Shown here piece by piece: positions 31,746 to 40,460 of a DNA stretch of 64,000 nucleotides. Numbering within the stretch: the stretch's first letter is position 1; every line of letters begins with the position of its first letter. The translations under genes were made by a program, and so were the position numbers. Source of the stretch: Halorubrum sp. DM2 (GTDB lineage: Archaea; Halobacteriota; Halobacteria; Halobacteriales; Haloferacaceae); contig NZ_LR594487.1 of NCBI RefSeq assembly GCF_901686465.1, positions 1,795,650-1,859,649 of the forward strand, in the 5' to 3' direction. The notes below the pieces were generated by a model, which saw nothing but the letters and a program-made list of their open reading frames with translations, had not been told where the DNA came from and did not search any database.

Positions 31746-32081
31746 ATGAGCGACGAGAGCGACGAGAGCCTCGCGGACCGGGTCGAGCGGTGGATGGTCG
31801 GGCAGATGCCGATCATCCAGATGCACGGCGGCACGAGCGTCGTGCGCGAGGCGGACCCCGACACCGGCGAGGTCGTCGTCGAACTCGGTGGCACCTGCTC
31901 CGGCTGCGGCATCTCTAACATCACCGCCGACAACATCCGTCGCGACCTAATCTTAGACTTCGACGAGGTCGACGACGTGACGGTGCGGACGGCCTCCTCC
32001 GGTGACAACGGCGCGTCCACCGTCGAGGGCGGCCGCGGCGGCGAACTCAAACACGAGACCGAGTCCGCGAACCACTTCTGA
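31746..32081 (+). CDS. NifU C-terminal-domain protein (Fe-S scaffold/carrier)
   Basis: A 111-residue protein with the NifU-like fold: [18 protein letters not shown] followed by [27 protein letters not shown]. The CSGC motif supplies the two cysteines that hold a bridging Fe-S cluster in a dimer. The acidic, disordered C-terminal ~30 residues are a halophile-style extension. It likely carries or assembles Fe-S clusters for targets such as the nearby ferredoxin, though the genes are not tightly coupled. It is convergent with the GH97 gene. Confidence 0.88.
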   Translation: MSDESDESLADRVERWMVGQMPIIQMHGGTSVVREADPDTGEVVVELGGTCSGCGISNITADNIRRDLILDFDEVDDVTVRTASSGDNGASTVEGGRGGELKHETESANHF

Positions 32082-32136
32082 GCGCGGCGGGCCGACCCCG
32101 TCCCGCCCCACTCGCTTTTGCCTCCTCTTTTTCCCC

Positions 32137-35100
32137 CTACAGCGGCGTGAACGGCAGCGACGCCGGCGAGTCCGGGCCGTAATCGAGCGCGTCCGCCTGC
32201 GAGACGCCCTCGGGCGTGATCAGGTCTATGATCTGCGGCGCGTTGTCGGCCGCACCCTCACGGGCACCGCCGAAGACGTAATCCCGTGCGTCGACCTCGA
32301 CCGCCCGCAGGCTGCCGCGGTCCTCCGAGCCGACGACCGGCAGCACCTCCCAGCCGGAGAGGTCGCCGCCGACCGTCGACTTCGGTATCGAGACGACGGC
32401 CGTGTTCGCGTCGAAGCTGACGAACACCTCCGGCGTGCCGAGGGTCGCTCCGTCGCCGTCCGTGACCCCGCTTCCGAAGCCGCTCGCGTCGACCCGACAC
32501 TGCCACGGGTCGGCGAACTCGGCGGTGAGTCCGATGTCGTCGAGCGACGCCGTCCGCCCGCCGTCAGCCTCGGGGTCGCGCAGGTACACGAGGAAGTAGT
32601 GCGGCGAGAACTCGCCGCCGAACGTGTCGTACAGGTTCTCCACCTCGAAGGCGAACCGATACTCGTCGTCGGTCTCGTACGTGCGGAACGCGCGCAGGTC
32701 GAACGCGCCCGCTTCGAACGCGTCGGCGGTCGGATACACGTACTCGCCGGGGCCGTCGTCGTCGCCGGCGGGATCGGTCAGTTCGGCGACGAGGTCGCCG
32801 GGAACGACGGTGACGGTGTTGGCGGCGAGTTCGGCTCCGCTCTCAGCCTCGCGCACGACGACATCGAAGGTACCGAACCCGGGGTTTCGGAACCCGAGTT
32901 CGACGGTCTCGTTCGTCGCGTTCGGCGGGAGACGGACGATGTCGCGCGAGGCGACCTCACCGTCGATCGACACCTCCACGGCCGTGCCGCCGACGAACGG
33001 GGCGTCGTTCGACCCGGTCGCGGTGAGGAGGGGGTCACCGAGGACCACCTCGTCGGCGATCTCGATCTCCAGTTCCTGCTCCGGCCGTTCGTACTCGGGG
33101 AGCCGGTTGATCTCGCGGCCCTGAGCCGGGCGCAGTCTGACCGCGGTCCCCCCGCTCGGGGCCAGCGACGCCAACAGGGTCGAACTCGGCGTGACGACCG
33201 CCTCGTCGATGCGGACCCCGGTCGGGTCGACGTCGACGCCGGTACCGACGGCGTCCGAGTGGATCTCGGCGACGTACTTGGGACCGTTTCGGCCGTTGCC
33301 GTTTCCGTTCCCGTTTCCACGTCCGTTGCCGCGGCTGTTTCCATTTCCGTTGCCGCGTCCGTTGCCGCTGCCGCGTCCGTTGCCGTTCCCGTTACCCCGA
33401 CCCGGCGTGCCGCCGGAGTTGCCGGGAGCGAGGAAGTCGAGCGGCACGTCGACCGTCCGCCCGTCGCCGTCGGTCATGACGCCGAGGTACCACTCGTCGC
33501 CGTGGCGGCGGGCGATCGCGAGGTACTCGCCGATCGCGGAGCCGACGACGCGGGTCTCGTCCCAGCCGGCGGCCGGGACCGACTCGATGAAGCCGAACTC
33601 CGGCTCGGCGTCGAAGTTCTCGTTTTCGGGTTCGTACCCCTCGTACTCGGCCGGGATCGGTGACGGCTCGCCGGGCCCGGTGACCGCGACGGCGTTGAGG
33701 TTGAACCCGCCGACATCGCCGCCGAAGCCGCCGTCGCCGTCGTCGTAGTCCAGTTCGATCGCGACCTCGTTGTCGCCGGCCGCCAGTTCGACCTCGGTCG
33801 TGAACACCTGCCAGTCGTCCCAGTAGTCGGTGAAGGGCGGCTCGATCGTCCGCGCCTCGTCGTTGACGCGCAGGGTCGCGCGCGGCCCGCCGGCGTCGAT
33901 CACGCGGCCGGCGTTCTCCTCGGCGTCGCTCGCGTACCGGAGGTGGAGGTCGTAGGTCCCGGCGCTCGGCACGTCCTCGACCGTGAAGGCGACCGACGAT
34001 CCGCTCGGGGCGCGGTTGGGGTCGACGGCGACGAAGTTGGTCCCGAACGCGTTCCGCCACGAGTCGTCGGTGACCAGTCCGTCGCGGTCGCCGGCGGCGG
34101 CGTGGAGGCCCTCGCCGGCCGCGAACGTCTCGTCGACGTACCCCTCGATCCGGTCGGCCGCCATCTGGAGGCCGCTGAGGTACGTCGGGTACATCGCGAG
34201 CTGTTTCGCCCGCGTCGTCTGGATCTGGTCGCCGCGGTCGTCGCCGAAGGTGATGTCGAAGATCCCCGGCTGGAAGCTCACGGGACCGGCGAGGTTCCGC
34301 GTGAACGGGAGCGTGACGTGGTGATCGCGGCCGACGTTCGACCCGAGCTGGCCGAACCCGTCGTACTCCTGAGCCTTGACGACCTCGCGGTTCGCCACGT
34401 TCGGGTAGGTGCGGATCTCGCCGGTCGGCTTGATCCCCTCGTGGATCTCCAGCAGCTGGCGGTTCGCGGCGGCCTCCCGGATCACCAGCCGGTGGTGGTT
34501 CACCGCGAGCTGGTTGTGCTGGTTGTGGGTCGGCTCCGCGCCGTCGCCGTCGATGCCGAGGCCCGGGTCCGAGACGTAGCCGTTCTTGATCGAGTTGATC
34601 CCCGTCTCGTCGTAGCCCGTGAACACGTCCTCGTCGAGGATCGCCGACTCGTACCCCGGGAGGTTCCCGGCGGTCTCGTTGTGGATCGTCATCTCGACCG
34701 GATCCGGGAGCCCGGCACCGAAGTCGGTCACCTCGCGCACGTCGAAGTCCGGGTAGGAGTCGTCGACGCCGAATCCGAATCCGGTCCCGTCGCCGGGATA
34801 GGTGTCCCACCCCTCGTTCCACCCCTCGACGAGGACCCCGTCGATCCCGTTCTCGCTCGCGAAGCGCATGTACCGCTTCATCCGCTCGGTGCGGGCCCCG
34901 TGAACGTAGGCGGCCGGATTTCCGCCCCCGCCCGCGACCGCGTCGTCGGTCTTGTACTCCCAGTTCGCCTGCCCCGCGATCATCGTCCACCAGATCCCGA
35001 CGTACTTGCGCGGCTCGATCCAGTCGGTGTCGGGTTCGCCCCCCGCTCCCGCCGGTAGCGCCTCCTCGTCGAGCGGGTCGGAGAGCAGCGGGACCAGCTG

Positions 35101-36069
35101 CGACTCGATCAGCTCGCCCGGCCGCTCGACGACCTGAATCGTCCGCCACGGCGTCGCCGCCGGGAGTTCCAACGATGCCTTGCTCCCCTCGGGCAGCGGC
35201 GTGAGCTCGGTCGCGAACGCGGTCTCCCCGTCGTCGTCCCGCGGCGCGAGCGTCGCGGCCGCGTAGTCGTCGAGGTTCGCCTCGTGGACGCTCAGGTACG
35301 CGTCGCCCGCGTCCACCGTGAGCGGCGTGTGCGCGCCGGTCCGGACCTGCGTGTCGGTCGGTCGCGTCGTCCGCGTTCCCCCCGGGATCTCCGAGAGCGG
35401 CGTCTCGCTGTACTCCTGTTCGAACCGCGGGTTCGTCACCTCGTTGCGGATCCACCACGCGTCGTAGTCGTCCGCGAAGTCGACGCCGGTGTTCTCAGAG
35501 ACGACCACCGCCCGGCCTTGGTTGCTCGCGAACCCCTCGCCGAGGACGACCCGGAGCCCGATCCCGTCGTCGAAGACGCGGACCTGAAGGGTCGCCGTCC
35601 GGCCGCCGCCTTCGGAGCCGTCGGTCGCGTCCGCGAGCCCGACGCTGAGGGCGTTGTACTCGGCCGAGACCTCGTCGTACGCGCCCCACACCGGCTCCCA
35701 CTCCTCGGTCGCGGACTCGCGTTCGGTCCCCGTGACGCTCACCGAACCGTCGTCGCCCGCGGCGCTCGCCCCGAACGCCGACTGGTTCCTGAAGTCGAAC
35801 CCGAGCGTCGACGGCCCGACGTACGTCGCCCCGGCGCGCGCGACCTCGTAGGTCGGGACCCCGTCGCTGACCTCGACGGTGACGGATATCGATCCGTCCG
35901 GGGACTCCACCGTCTGAACCGGGTCGTCCGCGTCGTTGGCTATCCGCGCGGCGTCGTCGGCGGCGACGGTCCCCGAGTAGCCCGCCGCGGCCACCAGCGC
36001 CCCCACGCTCCCGAGGAAGCCGCGTCGCGTCGCTCCGTCAAATGATTGCTGTGATCGTTTCTCACGCAT
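32137..36069 (-). CDS. Tat-secreted GH97-family glycoside hydrolase with CBM and C-terminal binding domain
   Basis: A 1,310-residue protein starting MREKRSQQ with a Tat signal (TRRGFLGSVGALVAAAG). Domains in order: GH97 N-terminal beta domain (~45-300); catalytic barrel (~330-690) with GVLVEGWNEGWDTYPG and the GH97 signature EGIKPTGEIRTYPN; a CBM35-like beta module (~695-800, AGTYDLHLRYASD); the GH97 C-terminal beta domain (~830-985), interrupted by a Gly/Asn/Arg tract; a beta-sandwich stretch; and a glucodextranase-like C-terminal domain (~1098-1300, DDEYRFAFEVENLYDTFGG). GH97 enzymes are alpha-glucosidases or alpha-galactosidases. The TATA-like 'gtatatacg' lies ~20 nt before the start. Catalytic acid/base residues were not assigned. 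Confidence 0.9.
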   Translation of the reverse strand: MREKRSQQSFDGATRRGFLGSVGALVAAAGYSGTVAADDAARIANDADDPVQTVESPDGSISVTVEVSDGVPTYEVARAGATYVGPSTLGFDFRNQSAFGASAAGDDGSVSVTGTERESATEEWEPVWGAYDEVSAEYNALSVGLADATDGSEGGGRTATLQVRVFDDGIGLRVVLGEGFASNQGRAVVVSENTGVDFADDYDAWWIRNEVTNPRFEQEYSETPLSEIPGGTRTTRPTDTQVRTGAHTPLTVDAGDAYLSVHEANLDDYAAATLAPRDDDGETAFATELTPLPEGSKASLELPAATPWRTIQVVERPGELIESQLVPLLSDPLDEEALPAGAGGEPDTDWIEPRKYVGIWWTMIAGQANWEYKTDDAVAGGGGNPAAYVHGARTERMKRYMRFASENGIDGVLVEGWNEGWDTYPGDGTGFGFGVDDSYPDFDVREVTDFGAGLPDPVEMTIHNETAGNLPGYESAILDEDVFTGYDETGINSIKNGYVSDPGLGIDGDGAEPTHNQHNQLAVNHHRLVIREAAANRQLLEIHEGIKPTGEIRTYPNVANREVVKAQEYDGFGQLGSNVGRDHHVTLPFTRNLAGPVSFQPGIFDITFGDDRGDQIQTTRAKQLAMYPTYLSGLQMAADRIEGYVDETFAAGEGLHAAAGDRDGLVTDDSWRNAFGTNFVAVDPNRAPSGSSVAFTVEDVPSAGTYDLHLRYASDAEENAGRVIDAGGPRATLRVNDEARTIEPPFTDYWDDWQVFTTEVELAAGDNEVAIELDYDDGDGGFGGDVGGFNLNAVAVTGPGEPSPIPAEYEGYEPENENFDAEPEFGFIESVPAAGWDETRVVGSAIGEYLAIARRHGDEWYLGVMTDGDGRTVDVPLDFLAPGNSGGTPGRGNGNGNGRGSGNGRGNGNGNSRGNGRGNGNGNGNGRNGPKYVAEIHSDAVGTGVDVDPTGVRIDEAVVTPSSTLLASLAPSGGTAVRLRPAQGREINRLPEYERPEQELEIEIADEVVLGDPLLTATGSNDAPFVGGTAVEVSIDGEVASRDIVRLPPNATNETVELGFRNPGFGTFDVVVREAESGAELAANTVTVVPGDLVAELTDPAGDDDGPGEYVYPTADAFEAGAFDLRAFRTYETDDEYRFAFEVENLYDTFGGEFSPHYFLVYLRDPEADGGRTASLDDIGLTAEFADPWQCRVDASGFGSGVTDGDGATLGTPEVFVSFDANTAVVSIPKSTVGGDLSGWEVLPVVGSEDRGSLRAVEVDARDYVFGGAREGAADNAPQIIDLITPEGVSQADALDYGPDSPASLPFTPL
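33279..33411 (-). repeat. Gly-Asn/Gly-Arg codon repeat tract inside the GH97 gene
   Basis: About 130 bp of in-frame hexanucleotide-type repeats (variants of 'ggaaacgg' and 'ggcaacgg') encode alternating Gly-Asn with Gly-Arg and Gly-Ser interruptions. The tract interrupts the GH97 C-terminal beta domain between VDVPLDFLAPG and KYVAEIHSD. It is a mutable simple repeat and length differences between strains are expected. Confidence 0.8.
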
Positions 36070-36210
36070 TCCGTCCGCACCGTATATACGATGAACAATA
36101 ATGCTATTGTAACGAAACGAAGTGATTGGATTTCGAAACGAGCGAGTCGATCGGTCGACGCGGGGTGGCACTCTCTCGTCGCAGGCGGGCGGTACCTCGC
36201 CGCGACTGCC

Positions 36211-37734
36211 CTACAGCGCGTTCTCCAGCGCCGACGCGACGCTCCGCGCCTTCTCGGCGAGCGGCTCCGGGGTGTAACCCGCCGCGACCGACTCGTCTAA
36301 CGCGTCGTCGTCGACGCGCTCCACGCTCCCGTCGGGTCGTTTCACCACGTCGACGTGGAGGTCCACGTAGCGGGCCGCGTCCGGGAACACCTCCACCGGC
36401 GTACAGACGTTGACGTACGTCCCGCGGACGGTCCCGTCTCGGCCGCGGTAGGTGGTCGGGTACCACCAGCGGCCCTCCTTCAGGCTCGTCTCGGCGACGT
36501 CGCCCGCCTCGCGGTCGACGCCCAGCCCGTCGTAGGTCCCGCCGCCGGTCATCTCGCGTTCGACGGTGACACCGCCGTCGGCGTCGACCTCGGTGACCGT
36601 CCCCTCGCCGAGGGTGATCAGCCGACCGTCGGGCTTCCCGTGGTCGATCCGGAGCGCGTCGCCCTCGCGCGGGCCGAACGCGTCGCTCACGACCGCGAAC
36701 GGGAACGCCGCGTCGGGGTCGGGCTCGCAGAGCGCCTCCGCGAGGTCCACCCCGGCCGAGGCGTCCGACGACCCCGCCTTCACGCGGTGGTGGCCCGGCA
36801 TCGTCGCGGTCGCGGTCCGGCGCGCGTCGTCGAGCCCGAACCGGCTCTCGCGGCCGAACCAGACCCAGATGCCGGCGTTCGGTGCGGCGGTCGGCGCGTC
36901 GCGGAGCCGGGACCGGTCGTCGAGGACGCCCAGCCCCTCCCCGTCGGTCTCGTCGTCGCCCACGCCTTCGCCGCCGGCCGCCCCGTTCCCCTCCCCGGGT
37001 CCGGTCGCCGCGCGCAGCGCCTCCGCGGCGTCGACCGCCGCGTCGAGTCCGGCGGTCAGCGCCTCCGTGTCGGCGTCGACGGCCGGGGGCTGCCACACCG
37101 CCCGCCAACCAGCCGGCGGTTCGAGGTCGAGCAGGTCGAGCATCCCCGACAGCTCCCGGGCGGCCTCCTCGTTCCGCACGTCGACCCGCGTCCCCGACCC
37201 CGGTTCGAGCGCGACGAGGTCGCCGCCGACCCGGAGCTCCCCCGACAGCTCGGGGCGGCGGTCGGTCCACGGTGCCGCCGACGCGCGCACCTGAACGCGG
37301 ACGGGGTCGTCCGTCTCCACGCGGGCGTCGACGTCGCCGTACGGGAGGTAGCCCTCTTGGGTCCCCGCGGGCGCGCCCGCCCCTTCGACCTCGTCGCCGA
37401 CGCGGAGCCGGACCACCGCGCCGCCGCCGAGCGTCTCCGTCACCTCGCCGTCGAGGACGGTCCCGGGCGGAGTCAGGTCCGGCCACGCGAGCGCGTCGCG
37501 GCCCGCGTCGGTCATCAGGTCCCGGACCGCCTCGACCGCGTCCGGACCGCCGCTCGCGCCGACGCCCTGTCGGTCCGCGCTCGTCTCGACCCGGACCTCG
37601 GGCGGGTCGGTTCCGAACGCGGCGTCGAACCGCCGCCGGATCGGCGGCGAGGCGTCGACCACCTCGTGGCCCGCGTCGAGCAGGCGCGCGGTGAGCGCCG
37701 TCGAGTAGATGCCGCGGACCCGGACCCGCGACAT
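36211..37734 (-). CDS. FAU-1-type RNA-binding protein/ribonuclease (DUF402 domain)
   Basis: A 507-residue homologue of archaeal FAU-1, an RNase E/G-like N-terminal region plus a DUF402 C-terminal domain implicated in rRNA processing. The start RVRVRGIYSTALTARLLDAGHEVV is typical, followed by an S1-like segment (GTVLDGEVTETLGGGAVVRLRVGD, ~90-115). A Gly/Asp-rich spacer sits at ~245-275, and the DUF402 domain (~385-470) has RWWYPTTYRGRDGTVRGTYVNVCTP. A GTG two codons upstream overlaps the previous stop as GTGA, so 37740 is an alternative start; I prefer MSRVRV by family. Confidence 0.88.
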   Translation of the reverse strand: MSRVRVRGIYSTALTARLLDAGHEVVDASPPIRRRFDAAFGTDPPEVRVETSADRQGVGASGGPDAVEAVRDLMTDAGRDALAWPDLTPPGTVLDGEVTETLGGGAVVRLRVGDEVEGAGAPAGTQEGYLPYGDVDARVETDDPVRVQVRASAAPWTDRRPELSGELRVGGDLVALEPGSGTRVDVRNEEAARELSGMLDLLDLEPPAGWRAVWQPPAVDADTEALTAGLDAAVDAAEALRAATGPGEGNGAAGGEGVGDDETDGEGLGVLDDRSRLRDAPTAAPNAGIWVWFGRESRFGLDDARRTATATMPGHHRVKAGSSDASAGVDLAEALCEPDPDAAFPFAVVSDAFGPREGDALRIDHGKPDGRLITLGEGTVTEVDADGGVTVEREMTGGGTYDGLGVDREAGDVAETSLKEGRWWYPTTYRGRDGTVRGTYVNVCTPVEVFPDAARYVDLHVDVVKRPDGSVERVDDDALDESVAAGYTPEPLAEKARSVASALENAL

Positions 37735-37736
37735 CG

Positions 37737-38129
37737 TCACAGCGCCTCGCGATCGCGCGCGAACCGCACTCGGTCGTTCACTGTGTCGCCGAGCGCGAGT
37801 TCGACGAGAACGGGCTCGGCGTTATCGTCTTCGCGGAGTACTCGCCCACCCTCCACCGGGACGCCCCAGCCGTCGAGCGAGAGGTAGCCCCGGAGGTCGC
37901 TCCCATGGGTGAACAGGTCGACGTCGGCGGTCGGGTGTTCCTGGATGTCGGTCGCGCTGTGGGCCATCTCCATGTCCGAGTACACCGGTCCGTCGCCCGC
38001 GAAGAAGTCGGTCAGCGCCTCGGCGTCCGCCGCGACCAACTCCGCGACGCGGTCCGAGACCGCGGCGATCTCGTCGGTCTCCAGCCCGGCCTCGCGGAGT
38101 GCGCGCTGGGTCCGCTGGTCGAAGTGCAT
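37737..38129 (-). CDS. Conserved haloarchaeal protein, 130 aa, unknown function
   Basis: A 130-residue acidic protein starting MHFDQRTQRALREAG. The first half is helical (TDEIAAVSDRVAELVAADAEALTDFF), and the second half is beta-rich (VDLFTHGSDLRGYLSLDGWGVPVEGGRV). No catalytic motif is recognised. It ends in a GTGA overlap with the possible start of the FAU-1 gene, so the two are probably translationally coupled, and a role in RNA metabolism is conceivable from context alone. Confidence 0.78.
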   Translation of the reverse strand: MHFDQRTQRALREAGLETDEIAAVSDRVAELVAADAEALTDFFAGDGPVYSDMEMAHSATDIQEHPTADVDLFTHGSDLRGYLSLDGWGVPVEGGRVLREDDNAEPVLVELALGDTVNDRVRFARDREAL

Positions 38130-38351
38130 ACTCCGGCGTTCGGGTGCCGCGGTTTCAACTCTGTCGGCTCCGCTGAACTCCGGTTTTCGGATATGCCCGT
38201 CTGTGAAACGGCCGGTCGCTGGAAACTGCCAACTATACGGAACGTACAATATATCTGTGTTTCCTAGATATCAAACTCACGTAATTCCGAATGTCAATGG
38301 CAATGAGACGTGGTTGAACGCTTATCATTGAGGGGAAAGTTACTCCGGTAG

Positions 38352-38744
38352 ATGACAGTGGTTCCAACGGAGTGGAGTGAGCCGGATTCTCGGCTAGGCG
38401 TCTACTATGAACTCCTCTGGATAGGGCTGGCAATTCTCGGCTTCGGTGCGGTCGCGTACTGGGAACCGTTCTCAATCACTGTCTCGATCACGCCACAACG
38501 ACTTGCCGGCGCGACAACCCTCGGAGTGGCTCTCGGAATCGCTGTGACGTACGGCTCATTTGTGAGCGAGCGGTCCCAACGACTCTGGGAAAATTCCCGC
38601 ATTCGGTTCGCTGGCCTGTTCATATTCGTCATGGGTGTCCAACTTGGACTCAATGTTGCCCCCACGTGGACGGTACTTACGATGCTAGCGCTACTTTTCA
38701 CACTCATACCGCTTCGCGTCGCCATCTACTTTCGTATGCGGTAA
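38352..38744 (+). CDS. Four-span membrane protein, 130 aa, in a lower-GC patch
   Basis: MTVVPTEWSEPDSRLG... is followed by hydrophobic segments at ~20-40 (LLWIGLAILGFGAVAYW), ~50-72 (RLAGATTLGVALGIAVTYGSF), ~85-103 (FAGLFIFVMGVQLGLNVA) and ~107-126 (VLTMLALLFTLIPLRVAIYF). Base composition and codon choice are noticeably less GC-rich than in neighbouring core genes, suggesting recent acquisition. The upstream 200 bp is AT-rich with several TATA-like strings (for example 'acaatatat'). No function is recognised. Confidence 0.6.
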   Translation: MTVVPTEWSEPDSRLGVYYELLWIGLAILGFGAVAYWEPFSITVSITPQRLAGATTLGVALGIAVTYGSFVSERSQRLWENSRIRFAGLFIFVMGVQLGLNVAPTWTVLTMLALLFTLIPLRVAIYFRMR

Positions 38745-38868
38745 GCCCTACAGCTAATCGCAAGTGGCTCGCCCGTAGTTAGCAGTTGATCGCCGCATCG
38801 AGGAGGGGTCGGAACGTCTCCGGCTCGATGGAGTACAACTGTCGATAAGTAGGGTTGCGAACACACCG

Positions 38869-39207
38869 TTACAGATCATGTTTTGAGGGATCACAAAGTG
38901 CGATACGCGCCTCTTCGGCGGAGACGGTGAATATCACGACGTCCAAGCCGTGTTCAGTGGCGATATTGCGTATCCTTTCGGGGGCGTTTTCTGGAGCAGC
39001 ATCCACGGTACCACCGTTCCACGATAACGCGTCGAGAATTCGTATCCAAAGTGTCTGATTCTCGTGTTTCAATCCTCCCTCGCGTGGGATTTTACCGGAT
39101 ACCCACTCACCGGACAGCCCCGACACAGCCGTATCGCCGCTATCGAACTTGAATCCAGAATAGCCCGCCTCTTCGAGTTCCTGTATCACGCGCTCCCAGT
39201 CCGTCAT
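38869..39207 (-). CDS. Hypothetical protein, 112 aa, in a lower-GC patch
   Basis: MTDWERVIQELEEAGYSGFKFDSG... has a soluble alpha/beta look: an N-terminal helix, a glycine turn, a middle beta region (GLKHENQTLWIRILDALSW) and a C-terminal helix-strand (ERIRNIATEHGLDVVIFTVSAEEARIAL). The middle-to-end pattern resembles a small domain for binding or comparison rather than catalysis. Composition matches the neighbouring 38352 gene more than the core genes. It is convergent with that gene, 124 nt apart. Confidence 0.55.
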   Translation of the reverse strand: MTDWERVIQELEEAGYSGFKFDSGDTAVSGLSGEWVSGKIPREGGLKHENQTLWIRILDALSWNGGTVDAAPENAPERIRNIATEHGLDVVIFTVSAEEARIALCDPSKHDL

Positions 39208-39420
39208 TAACCGTCCAATCGAACAATACGGGGATAAATATGTAGTCCATACTGAACGAGACGTACTTTACCGGTATTCCCCGCCAGCGAGTCAACCCTT
39301 ATCACCGGGACCACTCTGCCGTCGCTGGAGGTCTGCGGATCCGGCCGCTCGCCTCGCGTTCCCCGAGTCCGACCCTCCCGTCGGCAATCGATTAAGTCAC
39401 CGGGGGATCTAACGGGACCC

Positions 39421-40431
39421 ATGCCAGCAGACGAGGACCCGATCGCGTCCCGGGCCGACGACGACCGCGACCTCTACGACGTCGCGACGTGGGAGGAGCG
39501 GACCTCCCTCGACGGGCTGTCGGTCGCGCTCCACTGGTTCGTCACCCGGTCGGCGAAGGCCGCGGTCGTGCTCGTCGCACTCGTCGGACTCCTCGCGATC
39601 CTCGGCTCGTTCGGGATCGGGCTGCTCTTTGACCCCGCGATCGCGATCCTCCTCGGGCTCTCCGTGATCCCCGCGCTCGGCTTGGCCGCGTACGTGTACG
39701 TCTCCGACGTGACGACCGCGGAGCCGCTGTCGCTGCTCGTCGCCACGTTCCTGTTGTCGATCCTGACCGCGACGTTCGCCGCGGTCCTCAACAGCGAGCT
39801 TCAGCCCTTCTTCCGCCCGCTCGGCTTCCCGGGACTCGTGCTCTTTTTTTTCCTGATCGTCGGGCCGGTCGAGGAGTCCGTGAAGCTGCTCGCGGTGCGG
39901 CTGTACGCGTACACCGACGCCCGGTTCGACGCCGTCATCGACGGGGCCGTCTACGGTGCCATCGCCGGCCTCGGCTTCGTCGTCATCGAGAACCTCGTGT
40001 ACATCGCCCAGAACGTCGACCTCGGGGAGCTGACGGTCGGGATCGCGGCGCTCGGCGCGGGCGACGGCATCGCCGCGCTCCGGGCGCTCGCCGGACCGGG
40101 CCACGTGATCTACTCGGCGTTCGCGGGCTACTACCTCGGGCTGGCGAAGTTCAACCCCGGGAACCGCGGCCCAATCGTCGTGAAGGGGCTCGTGCTTGCG
40201 GCCGCGATCCACGGGCTGTACAATACCCTCGTCGGCCCGGTGACGGGGATCGCCTCGGGGCTGTTCGGCGTCCCGCAGGTGCTCGCGCTGTTCGGGTTCG
40301 TCCTCGTCTTCCAGGGCGCGTTCGGCTACGTCCTCCTCCGGAAGATCCGGCGCTACCGCGACGCGTACCTCGACACGCGCGACGCGGTCGACCCCGACGT
40401 CGAGCCGGAGCTGGACGAGTTCGAGCAGTAG
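39421..40431 (+). CDS. PrsW-family intramembrane metalloprotease
   Basis: A 336-residue polytopic membrane protein of the PrsW group (CPBP/Abi-related glutamic/metallo intramembrane proteases). The diagnostic motif VEESVKLLAVRLY (EExxK) is at ~residue 150, followed by FVVIENLVYI (ExxxY), GPGHVIYSAFAGYYLG (His) and AAIHGLYNTLV (His). About nine hydrophobic segments follow an acidic N-terminus of ~40 residues. In Bacillus, PrsW cleaves an anti-sigma factor; haloarchaea lack that target, so the substrate is unknown. A TATA-like 'gattaagt' lies ~30 nt before the ATG. Confidence 0.9.
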   Translation: MPADEDPIASRADDDRDLYDVATWEERTSLDGLSVALHWFVTRSAKAAVVLVALVGLLAILGSFGIGLLFDPAIAILLGLSVIPALGLAAYVYVSDVTTAEPLSLLVATFLLSILTATFAAVLNSELQPFFRPLGFPGLVLFFFLIVGPVEESVKLLAVRLYAYTDARFDAVIDGAVYGAIAGLGFVVIENLVYIAQNVDLGELTVGIAALGAGDGIAALRALAGPGHVIYSAFAGYYLGLAKFNPGNRGPIVVKGLVLAAAIHGLYNTLVGPVTGIASGLFGVPQVLALFGFVLVFQGAFGYVLLRKIRRYRDAYLDTRDAVDPDVEPELDEFEQ

Positions 40432-40460
40432 CCGAGCCACCGCACCCTCCGCCCCTCCCG

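Noticed and set aside
33279-33411. Possible CRISPR or regulatory repeat
   Set aside because: It is an in-frame Gly-Asn coding tract within the GH97 gene.
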